Shown: positions 5,497 to 11,145 of the stretch, one piece after another
How the letters are laid out: each line of letters starts with the position of its first letter
How positions within the stretch are numbered: the stretch's first letter is position 1
Source of the DNA: Clostridiaceae bacterium
Lineage (GTDB): Bacteria; Bacillota; Clostridia; Acetivibrionales; DTU013
Direction of reading: 5' to 3'
Length of the DNA stretch: 11,145 bases
Assembly: GCA_012799845.1 (NCBI GenBank)
Contig: JAAZKL010000066.1
Location: 1-11,145 of the forward strand
Made by a program: the position numbers and the translations under genes
The notes under the pieces: generated by a model
Seen by the model: only the letters and a program-made list of their open reading frames with translations
Told to the model about the DNA's origin: nothing
The model's database searches: none

Positions 5497-6717
5497 ATGA
5501 AGAAATTGCAAATCGCTGATGGAATACATATGCTGACCATGAACGTTGACGAGATACTGTTTGAGGGAATGTGGGATATTATGAACGGGGTGACTCTCAA
5601 TTCATATATAGTCCATGGAGAAAAGACCGCAATAATCGACGGTGTGATAGGCTGGGACGGTGTACCCGAAACTCTCTATAAAAGCCTGGAGGAAATGGGC
5701 GTCGATCCTCAGAGCATCGATTACCTGATCGTTAATCACATGGAACCGGACCACTCCGGCTGGATCTCAAATTTCAGAAAAATCAAGGATGACTTTACGA
5801 TAATATGCACCGACAAGGCTGCGAAGATGGTTTCTTCATTTTATGGAGAAGACAAAATCAGGATCGTGAAGGAAGGAGACACACTGGATCTCGGGAAAGG
5901 CAAAGTGCTGAGTTTCCATCCGGTGCCGAACGTACACTGGCCGGATACCATGTACACGTATGAGACAGGGACCAAAACGCTCTTCTCATGCGACATGTTC
6001 GGCACGTTCGGAAGGATGGGGGACCATTGCTTCGATGACGAACTGACTTCAGAAGAGGTGGATTTCTTTGAATCAGAAGGGATGAGGTATTATTCCAACG
6101 TAATGGGGACTTTTACGGCCAGCGTGAAAAAGGCGATAGAGAAGGCTAAAACGCTGGAAATAAAGACGATAGCGCCCGGTCATGGCCCGGTATACAGGAA
6201 AAACCCACTGAAGATAATCGATGACTATTCCAGGTTCACCAGGTATGCCGAAGGCGCCGGCAAAAATGAGATCGTCATTTTGTGGGGCTCCATGTACGGG
6301 ATGACCGCAAAGGCGCTCGGTCGTGCCGAAGAAGTGCTTAAAAGGGAAGGAATCAGGTACAGCAAGCTGGAAGCAGCGAGAGCAGGCGACAGTGAAGTCG
6401 TCGCAGATATTTTCAGGGCGGCAGGGATAATCATCGCAGCGCCTACTTATGAGTACAAGCTGTTCCCGCCCGTTGCAGCGGCTCTGAATGAAGCAGGCAG
6501 GAAAAGGATAACAGGCAAGGCCGCATTCAGGTTCGGCTCATACGGATGGTCCGGCGGCGCAGAGAATGAGTTGAAGGAAATAATCGAAAGAAACAGGATG
6601 AACTGGGACTTCGTCGAATCCGTGGAATTTGAAGGGGCACCGAAGGAAGGGGACCTTGCCGGGGTGGAAGCCGGGATACTGAAGCTTATAGAAAAAATGA
6701 GAGAGAAGGCTGAATAG
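5497..6717 (+). CDS. fprA: FprA-type A flavoprotein (flavo-diiron O2/NO reductase)
   Basis: A 406-residue cytosolic enzyme that reduces O2 to water and/or NO to N2O without releasing reactive intermediates, fed electrons by rubredoxin or F420-type partners. The start at ATG 5497 is chosen for GGAGGG 6 bases upstream; the in-frame ATG at 5482 overlaps that site. The N-terminal metallo-beta-lactamase-like domain (~1-250) has all diiron ligands: H81-x-E83-x-D85-H86, then H147 (VHWPD), D166 (CDMFG) and H229 (PGHGP). The numbering nearly equals that of Moorella FprA. The C-terminal flavodoxin domain (~257-405) has the FMN phosphate loop WGSMYGMT and the later APTYEYKLFPP and GSYGWSGG loops. There is no fused rubredoxin. 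It appears intact, with its own promoter and terminator. With bacterioferritin it forms the oxygen-defence pair of this window. Confidence 0.96.
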   Translation: MKKLQIADGIHMLTMNVDEILFEGMWDIMNGVTLNSYIVHGEKTAIIDGVIGWDGVPETLYKSLEEMGVDPQSIDYLIVNHMEPDHSGWISNFRKIKDDFTIICTDKAAKMVSSFYGEDKIRIVKEGDTLDLGKGKVLSFHPVPNVHWPDTMYTYETGTKTLFSCDMFGTFGRMGDHCFDDELTSEEVDFFESEGMRYYSNVMGTFTASVKKAIEKAKTLEIKTIAPGHGPVYRKNPLKIIDDYSRFTRYAEGAGKNEIVILWGSMYGMTAKALGRAEEVLKREGIRYSKLEAARAGDSEVVADIFRAAGIIIAAPTYEYKLFPPVAAALNEAGRKRITGKAAFRFGSYGWSGGAENELKEIIERNRMNWDFVESVEFEGAPKEGDLAGVEAGILKLIEKMREKAE

Positions 6718-6728
6718 GCAAAAGAACT

Positions 6729-6758
6729 GTCCCCATGTCACAGACACGGGGACTTTTT
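6729..6758 (+). terminator. Intrinsic terminator of fprA
   Basis: GTCCCCATGTC (6729-6739) pairs with GACACGGGGAC (6743-6753) with a single mismatch and a 3-base loop. TTTTT follows (6754-6758). It begins 11 bases after the fprA stop. Confidence 0.88.
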
Positions 6759-6779
6759 ACTTTGCGCACGGCATGTTAT

Positions 6780-6819
6780 TATGTCAAAGAAAATGGATTA
6801 CTTAGTATAATATGACATA
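6780..6819 (+). promoter_or_regulatory. -10 element framed by an inverted repeat, upstream of the broken gene at 6885
   Basis: A perfect TATAAT lies at 6806-6811, without a good -35. TATGTCA (6780-6786) and its exact reverse complement TGACATA (6813-6819) sit at each end of the presumed promoter, as an operator might. The plain -10 is convincing; the rest is inference. Confidence 0.4.
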
Positions 6820-6884
6820 CCGTTGTCAAGTAAGTAAGGTAATATATCATCAAGTAATTTTTTATTCGGGGAAACTGGGGGTAC

Positions 6885-7354
6885 ATGTGTATGAGCCAAT
6901 ATTATGTGCAGGTGATTGCTGCGAATTATCTGAAAAACCTGGTCGATCAGCCGGCGCAAATGAAAGTATGCAAATCTTATTTGCATGGCCTTGAAGAAGA
7001 TGAATTTCAAAGTGGATTTTGCGAGCTTCTGTCGACAGTCAGGATGTTATACTCGGATATTGCTTCCAATCCGAGGGATTTTGATATGCTTCTGAAGCAA
7101 AATGCCGTACCTGATGCCAAAAATACCGACTATACGCAAAGCCATGCCAGTTTTTTGAGAATACCAAACCTTTTGTTCCTGATTGGTTATTGCGGTGAAC
7201 TCCAGCCGGATATGACTGTCATGGCAGGGCATTCAATAAATGCCGATGTGGTTCATTTGTGTTCGATCACATCAGCAAAGATACGGCCCATTATTGCATT
7301 GAACTTCTGGAGAAAGAGATCCGGGCTGCAGGAGAAAATGTGGCATCACATTAA
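6885..7354 (+). pseudogene. Unrecognised cysteine-containing protein, internal deletion with frameshift
   Basis: Translation begins at ATG 6885 or 6891 behind GGGGG. The first ~105 codons give a soluble, helical, family-like sequence (MSQYYVQVIAANYLKNL, then RMLYSDIASNPRDFDMLL, then SFLRIPNLLFLIGYCGEL). From about 7195-7210 this frame degrades into unlikely sequence, while another frame, closed upstream by a stop, becomes convincing: GYDCHGRAFNKCRCGSFVFD, then HISKDTAHYCIELLEKEI, and ends at TAA 7352-7354. The two halves look like the start and end of one protein with its middle missing. The cysteine spacing C-H-G ... C-x-C-G suggests a metal site near the C-terminus. I do not recognise the family. 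Its 3' end touches the antisense chemoreceptor fragment. Confidence 0.65.
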
Positions 7355-8170
7355 CATATTCCCTGTTTCGAGCTGTTCACTCATATTGCGGAAGCGGCCC
7401 GTGACCTTATCCATCATTTCATATTCCATATAAAGTTTTTGATTCACCGATTCTATGGAATTTTTCACATCTCCGAGTATTTTCATGACGTCCGCGATCC
7501 GTGCAGTGCCTTCCACAACAGACGCGTTGCCCTTCTGGACCTCTTCGACGGCGTTGGATGTGGTATTCTGCGCTTCCATGGTTATTTTCTGTATATCACC
7601 GGCTGCCCTGGAACTCTGTTCTGCCAACTGCCGGATCTCTTCAGCGACGACGCTGAACCCTTTGCCGGATTCCCCTGCTCTTGCCGCCTCGATTGCAGCG
7701 TTCAGCGCAAGCATGTTCGTCTGGGAGGCTATATCGGTAATGCTCTCAATGAATTGTCCGATCAGGTCCATTTTCTCTCTGAGTTCTGTAACAGCGGAAA
7801 CGGCCGAATGGATGGAGTTTTTCATGATGTCGAGATGCTGCATCGTTTCATCTGCTTCCCGCGCCCCGACCAATATTGTTTCGTATGTCGATCTGAATTC
7901 CTTCTCGACGTCCCTGGAGATGGAATAAGTTTCGCTGATCATCTGTGACGAGTCTGAAACATAGCTGCTGACATTGTTGACCGCTGCAGCGCTTTCTTCA
8001 ACAGCTTTTGAAATATCCCGGATCGATTTGGTTACATTTGTTACGCCCTGCAGATTCTCTGCGATATTCTCGTCACATTTGTTTGCGGTCTCAAAAAGAC
8101 TTTCGGTCGTAATATTAACGTGTTTTATTATCTCGCTGAGGCCGCTGTTCAGCCTAAAACTGTTTCCGGG
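7346..8170 (-). pseudogene. Methyl-accepting chemotaxis protein, signalling-domain fragment truncated at both ends
   Basis: About 270 residues of chemoreceptor cytoplasmic coiled coil. The conserved hairpin tip, IASQTNMLALNAAIEAARAGE in one-residue steps, lies at about 7670-7732 and is followed by GKGFSVVAEEIRQLAEQSS. An intact receptor would have an N-terminal sensor, membrane helices and a HAMP domain before this, and ~70-100 more residues after it; none is present. The open frame continues upstream to 8443, but from about 8180 it is antisense to the ferredoxin gene and no longer chemoreceptor-like. The 3' frame ends within 20 bases of the receptor-like sequence, in TGA 7346-7348, next to the end of the neighbouring broken gene. 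It may be a remnant of a deleted or rearranged gene. It is non-functional as a receptor. Confidence 0.85.
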
Positions 8171-8210
8171 CATAACTGTTTTTTGATATAAAGGAGGAAA
8201 TGAGGATACT

Positions 8211-8504
8211 ATGAAACACAGGTATTTGAGGAATGTAACAACGCTTCGGTTGTCAACTGAACAATGCATTGGATGCGGGAGGTGCGCCGAAGTTTGCCCC
8301 CATGGGGTTTTCAGCGTAAATGAAAAGAAAGCACGGATCGATGATAAGGACAGTTGCATGGAGTGCGGCGCCTGCGCGAGAAACTGTCCCGTGGATGCGA
8401 TCGCTGTCAATCCCGGAGTTGGATGTGCCGCTGCGGTGATCACAGGATGGCTTACAGGGAGCGAGCCTGATTGTGGCTGTTCAGGCAGTAATGGCTGCTG
8501 CTGA
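8211..8504 (+). CDS. HgcB-like dicluster [4Fe-4S] ferredoxin
   Basis: A 97-residue electron carrier. Cluster 1 ligands are C19, C22, C25 and C29 (CIGCGRCAEVCP); cluster 2 ligands are C49, C52, C55 and C59 (CMECGACARNCP). Beyond these it has C72 in PGVGCAAAVITGWLTGSEP and a vicinal pair, C96-C97, at the very end. This layout (extra mid-protein Cys, GVGCA, terminal Cys-Cys) is that of HgcB, the ferredoxin partner of the corrinoid protein HgcA in mercury methylation; ND132 HgcB has Cys73 and a Cys94-Cys95 tail. HgcA is not in the window, and HgcB-like ferredoxins may occur without it, so mercury methylation must not be assumed. AAGGAGG and GAGG lie upstream of the ATG. No good promoter is seen, because upstream sequence is the chemoreceptor fragment. 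The flavoprotein at 8603 is a plausible redox partner. Confidence 0.88.
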   Translation: MKHRYLRNVTTLRLSTEQCIGCGRCAEVCPHGVFSVNEKKARIDDKDSCMECGACARNCPVDAIAVNPGVGCAAAVITGWLTGSEPDCGCSGSNGCC

Positions 8505-8506
8505 AA

Positions 8507-8515
8507 TGGTATAAT
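8507..8515 (+). promoter_or_regulatory. Extended -10 promoter for the flavoprotein gene
   Basis: TGG followed by a perfect TATAAT (8510-8515), just after the ferredoxin stop codon and about 88 bases before the flavoprotein start. There is no clear -35 at the right distance, which fits an extended -10 promoter. The flavoprotein may be transcribed from here as well as by read-through from the ferredoxin gene. Confidence 0.5.
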
Positions 8516-8602
8516 GAAGAGAGCGCGAATGTTTCAGACCGAACTTCGCTGGTGTCTCTAATAAATAAATGGCAGTGGAGACTATGGAGGTGTGGCTCAT
8601 AA

Positions 8603-9220
8603 ATGAAAGTCCTTATGATCAACGGAAGCCCGAGACAGGGCAGCAACTGCAGCCTGGCGCTGAGCGAGATGAAGAAAATATTCGAAGCAGCGGGTATCGA
8701 ATGCATTGAGTATGAAATTGGCAATAAAGATATCAGGGGCTGCATTGCCTGTCATTACTGCAAAAGGGAAGGAAAATGCGTATTTGACGATGAAGTGAAC
8801 AAGCTGGCTCCATTGTTCGAAGAGGCTGACGGCCTTGTGGCAGCAAGCCCGGTTTACTACGCATCTGCAAATTCAACACTTACGGCATTGCTGGACAGGC
8901 TCTTTTACAGCACTCCCTTCGACAAGACCATGAAGGTCGGAGCATGTGTCGTTGTTGCAAGAAGAGGAGGATGCTCGTCGACTTTCGATCAGCTCAATAA
9001 ATACTTCACTTTGTCGGGGATGCCGGTTGCTTCCAGCCAATACTGGAATTCGATACATGGCAACCTTCCCGGAGAAGCCGAGCAGGACGAAGAAGGGATG
9101 CAGACCATGAGGACTCTTGCAAGGAATATGGTCTTTCTTATGAAAAGTATCGAACTCGGGAAGAAGGAGTTCGGGCTGCCAGAAAAAGAGAAGTGGATTC
9201 CCACGCATTTCATAAGGTAA
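8603..9220 (+). CDS. Flavodoxin-fold NAD(P)H-dependent oxidoreductase, iron-sulfur flavoprotein-like
   Basis: A 205-residue soluble protein of the NADPH-dependent FMN reductase / iron-sulfur flavoprotein (Isf) family, with the usual length. The N-terminal FMN phosphate loop is NGSPRQGSNCSLAL (7-20). A compact cysteine cluster, C-I-A-C-H-Y-C-K-R-E-G-K-C (C-x2-C-x2-C-x4-C, ~47-59), matches the [4Fe-4S] motif of Isf proteins. SPVYYASANSTLTALLDRLF (~81-100) is the second flavin-contact segment. GGAGG lies 12 bases upstream of the ATG. It would pass electrons between ferredoxin and unknown acceptors; in Methanosarcina, Isf has been linked to O2 and peroxide reduction. It lies 98 bases downstream of the HgcB-like ferredoxin in the same direction. 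It appears intact; the precise substrate is unknown. Confidence 0.9.
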   Translation: MKVLMINGSPRQGSNCSLALSEMKKIFEAAGIECIEYEIGNKDIRGCIACHYCKREGKCVFDDEVNKLAPLFEEADGLVAASPVYYASANSTLTALLDRLFYSTPFDKTMKVGACVVVARRGGCSSTFDQLNKYFTLSGMPVASSQYWNSIHGNLPGEAEQDEEGMQTMRTLARNMVFLMKSIELGKKEFGLPEKEKWIPTHFIR

Positions 9221-9312
9221 TATCATAAGTAACATCAACGTTTCAGAAAGAACATGCTCCAAAATGTTCAGGCAGGTGTGAACTTATACTGTGCCGGACT
9301 TGGAGGTGGAAA

Positions 9313-9510
9313 ATGGTTTCTGATCAATTGAAAGAGAAGATAGAAAATGCGCTCAACACCGCTGATTTAATTATCGACGAAATTCGTGGCGGATTTGCTA
9401 AGCAGGTATATAGGGTCACGACATCGGATGATATCTTCATCCTCTATATATGGCAACCTCCGCTTGATGATAAGTTGACACTGAATATGGGAAAGTTTCA
9501 TTTATGCTGA
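9313..9510 (+). pseudogene. N-terminal stub of an aminoglycoside-phosphotransferase-like kinase
   Basis: GGAGG lies 6 bases upstream of ATG 9313. Residues 1 to ~57 (DQLKEKIENALNTADLIIDE, then IRGGFAKQVYRVTTSDDIFI and LYIWQPPLDDKLT) look like the N-lobe of APH-type small-molecule kinases: a glycine-rich turn, then a strand with V-Y-R-V. The protein then becomes non-family-like and stops at codon 66. The ~200-250 residues with the catalytic H-x-D and D-x-D motifs are absent. The junction, at about 9480, is 20-25 bases before the start of the next broken gene, so one deletion may have removed the 3' portion. The family call is moderate because so little remains. Confidence 0.55.
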
Positions 9511-10007
9511 TCAGAAAATAAGAACCGGGCGACTGTGCTGTTTTGGCAAAACTGTTTTATGATACTGTTCATACGGTTAACTCCAGGGATTATGCGAAAG
9601 AGCAACTGAATGCGTGGGCAACGGGAAATGTCGACATTGATGCCTGGAATAGCTCGCTTATGGCGCATAATACGCTGATTGCAGAAATAGATGGGCTAAT
9701 CGTTGGTTTTGCGGATATGGATGATACCGGATACCTTGACAGGCTTTATGTTCACAAGGATTACCAGCGCAGAGGCATTGCCTTGGCCCTTCTAAAGCAA
9801 CTGGAACTGAGCGCACAAAAAGCGGGCATATCCAGCTTCACTACACATGCGTCGATCACCGCCATACCATTTTTTGAAAAACAGGGCTATAAAGTTGTAG
9901 CAGAAAACAGGGTTGTCCGAAATGGTGTTACCCTGTTGAATTATAAAATGGTTAAGAACGCAACGGTTTCTAAAGATAAATCATATCCGTCCGACAATGA
10001 CAAATAA
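9504..10007 (+). pseudogene. GNAT family N-acetyltransferase with a nonsense codon at position 6
   Basis: Acetyl-CoA-dependent acetyltransferase fold of ~167 residues. Motif A is clear (YLDRLYVHKDYQRRGIALAL, with the Q-x-x-G-x-A pyrophosphate loop), and motif B follows (FFEKQGYKVVAENRV). In the same frame the natural N-terminus is visible upstream: ATG 9504, then L-I-R-K, a TAA at 9519-9521, then EPGDCAVLAKLFYDTVHTVN. The stop falls where relatives usually have an aromatic residue in the first strand, one base change from TAT or TAC. Restart at TTG 9543 would give 154 residues lacking the first strand; no good ribosome binding site precedes it. The rest of the frame is clean, so the mutation looks recent, or is a sequencing error. 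Confidence 0.75.
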
Positions 10008-10461
10008 GTCAGGGGATTCTGTGTGCCGAACTTACTGCTATTGAGGCAGAGAATTCATGAAAATCATTCACTGATGCAACATGGTCTACATAGACCCAAG
10101 TTAATTTTAATGAGTTTGATGTTAGAAAATTCAACTTTTGGGATATGTATTTCTATTTTTCATCCTTACTAGTTTACATAAAGCATGATTTACCCATATT
10201 ATCAGCAACTTCAATGGTATAAATCAATATTTATCAGGCCAAAAGTTGCAAATTTTAGCAGAAACACAAAGAAAATCGTAAAAGCTTTTTGCCCCTCACT
10301 CTTTGCAATGAAGAATTTCAACAAACACTTGTAAAAGGCACTTACATTTCTGTGAACTCTGTGATAGACTGGGTGAGGATATACGATAATGACAAATACC
10401 AATACCAGTTTATGATTTGTTCACAAGCAGTGAACTTACAACTGGTTGGAGTAAGGAACAG
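10008..10461. other. AT-rich gap without recognisable genes; inverted repeat near its right end
   Basis: A 450-base stretch clearly richer in A and T than its neighbours. The open frames in it are short and have no credible start site or family resemblance. The one notable feature is an inverted repeat, GTTCAC (10419-10424) and GTGAAC (10430-10435) around a 5-base loop, about 27 bases before the transporter remnant; it could be an operator or a leader hairpin. No strong promoter or terminator was recognised. It may be fully decayed former coding DNA. Confidence 0.5.
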
Positions 10462-10753
10462 ATGAGATCGATCGTGCAATTTATCAGGAAAGAAGCTGTG
10501 CTATGCATATCCTTGCTGCTGGCGACCTTATCCGGGTCATTGTACTGCTCTGTATCGCCAGTGCATATCCGCACTGATAACAGGCACCTACCTGGGCGGG
10601 CTTGGTACTATCATCGCTTCGATGGCAAGCCTGATTTCGTTCAAATTTTACGGCACAACAGCAGGCAAACGAAACGCTGCTTATATTGGCGCGTTTACCC
10701 TGATCAACCTGGTTTTCCTCGCTGCACTGCTGCTTTTGTGGTTAACTATTTGA
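10462..10753 (+). pseudogene. Ion transporter of the SLC13/NhaD/ArsB superfamily, start fused to end by internal deletion
   Basis: ATG 10462, with GGAG and AAGGA upstream, opens MRSIVQFIRKEAVLCI then SLLLATLS, a typical N-terminus with the first membrane helix of DASS/NhaD-like anion or Na+ transporters. Around 10530-10585 the frame changes. In another frame, convincing C-terminal sequence follows: TYLGGLGTIIASMASLISFK, then a last hydrophobic helix AAYIGAFTLINLVFLAALLL, ending at TGA 10751-10753. The GGLGT-IIASMASLISFK element is typical of the final part of these ~370-430 residue transporters, so about 300 residues are missing. The product would not be functional. The substrate cannot be told. 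The frame that stays open to 10851 in the starting phase is not meaningful after ~10535. Confidence 0.75.
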
Positions 10754-10919
10754 CAGGGCTGGAAACGAGGAAACGGAAAGCGTACCATAAATTTCGGGTT
10801 TATAAACAGCAGGACGGTTCAGGATATAAGGGATCGTCACTTACAGGATAAAAGGGGTGGCATTTGAGTACCATCATATAGTGCGATATGCATGAAAATA
10901 GTGAGGTGATTGATCGACA

Positions 10920-11145
10920 ATGGCCGGAAAACGGATATGCGTAAGAGGATCAGAGTTTGTGGCCGGTGACAGGGCCATTTTCCTGAATGGTGTAAATACT
11001 CCGTGGGATAACTGGAACGACATCGGCGGGGATTTCAATGAGTCTTTCTGGAGGGCACATTTTACGGTACTTCGGGAGAACGGCATCAATGCCAGCCGTG
11101 TGTGGATATCCTGCAACGGCAATGTGGGATTCACGATCGACGATA
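10920..11145 (+). CDS. GH5-like glycoside hydrolase, N-terminal part only (cut by window end)
   Basis: ATG 10920 is the first start after an in-frame TGA at 10911; GAGGTGAT lies ~12 bases upstream. The visible 75 residues read MAGKRICVRGSEFVAGDRAI, then FLNGVNTPWDNWNDIGGDFN, then FWRAHFTVLRENGINASRVWISCNG. A substrate-cleft strand of the form F-x-N-G-V-N, followed after ~35 residues by a helix and N-x-x-R-V-W, is typical of the first two beta-alpha units of the TIM barrel in family 5 and related cellulases and mannanases. Here the conserved Arg sits in ASRVW. No signal peptide is present, unlike most secreted family members, so it may be cytosolic and act on imported oligosaccharides. Catalytic glutamates lie beyond the window. 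Nothing ties it to its neighbours. Confidence 0.65.
   Translation, partial: MAGKRICVRGSEFVAGDRAIFLNGVNTPWDNWNDIGGDFNESFWRAHFTVLRENGINASRVWISCNGNVGFTIDD

Noticed and set aside
7346..8170. Insertion sequence carrying the chemoreceptor fragment
   Set aside because: No transposase, terminal inverted repeats or target-site duplications are visible at the fragment borders.
8183..8443. N-terminal extension of the chemoreceptor frame, antisense to the ferredoxin gene
   Set aside because: The sequence there is not chemoreceptor-like, while the plus strand encodes a clear dicluster ferredoxin with all its cysteines.
8211..8504. Evidence for mercury methylation in this organism
   Set aside because: Only the ferredoxin half is seen. 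Without HgcA the pathway cannot operate, and HgcB-like ferredoxins may have other roles.

Overview
This window looks like chromosome from a strictly anaerobic, moderate-GC member of the Clostridia. The evidence is purine-rich AGGAGG-type ribosome binding sites, sigma-A-like promoters, an ammonium transporter fused to a PII domain, a free-standing FprA-type flavo-diiron protein, a heme-type bacterioferritin, an HgcB-like dicluster ferredoxin and an iron-sulfur-flavoprotein-like reductase. I cannot name a genus from this.

Layout, left to right. (1) 1-988 (minus): an amt-PII fusion whose middle is deleted; the right arm of the gene has a long structured leader (about 1013-1298) with its own promoter, an immediate terminator-like hairpin and a three-unit hairpin repeat. 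(2) 1577-2017 (plus): the C-terminal end of a probable flavodoxin-type oxidoreductase, broken by TGA. (3) 2021-2437 (minus): an intact small cysteine-motif protein, followed by a degenerate 17-18 bp tandem repeat. (4) 2863-3330 (plus): intact bacterioferritin, followed by a degenerate ~22 bp tandem repeat that includes its stop codon. (5) 3657-5114: intact MATE exporter. (6) 5162-5237 (minus): tRNA-Val(CAC) with promoter and terminator. (7) 5329-5409 (minus): the last ~25 codons of an SDR dehydrogenase. (8) 5497-6717: intact flavo-diiron protein. (9) 6885-7354: an unrecognised cysteine-containing protein with an internal deletion, abutting (10) 7346-~8170 (minus), a chemoreceptor signalling-domain fragment. 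(11) 8211-8504 and 8603-9220: intact HgcB-like ferredoxin and intact flavoprotein. (12) 9313-10007: the N-terminal stub of a phosphotransferase-like protein and a GNAT acetyltransferase with a nonsense codon near its start. (13) 10462-10753: a transporter in which the first ~25 codons are joined to the last ~60. (14) 10920-end: the start of a GH5-like glycosidase.

The intact genes make up a coherent anaerobic redox, iron and oxygen-defence set: iron storage (bacterioferritin), O2/NO reduction (flavo-diiron protein), electron transfer (ferredoxin, flavoprotein) and efflux (MATE). About eight other protein genes are visibly broken. Several of these keep both their own start and their own stop but lack the middle, so the window looks like a genome segment undergoing deletional decay, or one with systematic assembly collapses. 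The most noteworthy items are this window-wide pattern, the structured amt leader, the HgcB-like ferredoxin with no HgcA in view, and the degenerate intergenic tandem arrays. I did not find a convincing new multi-gene system.
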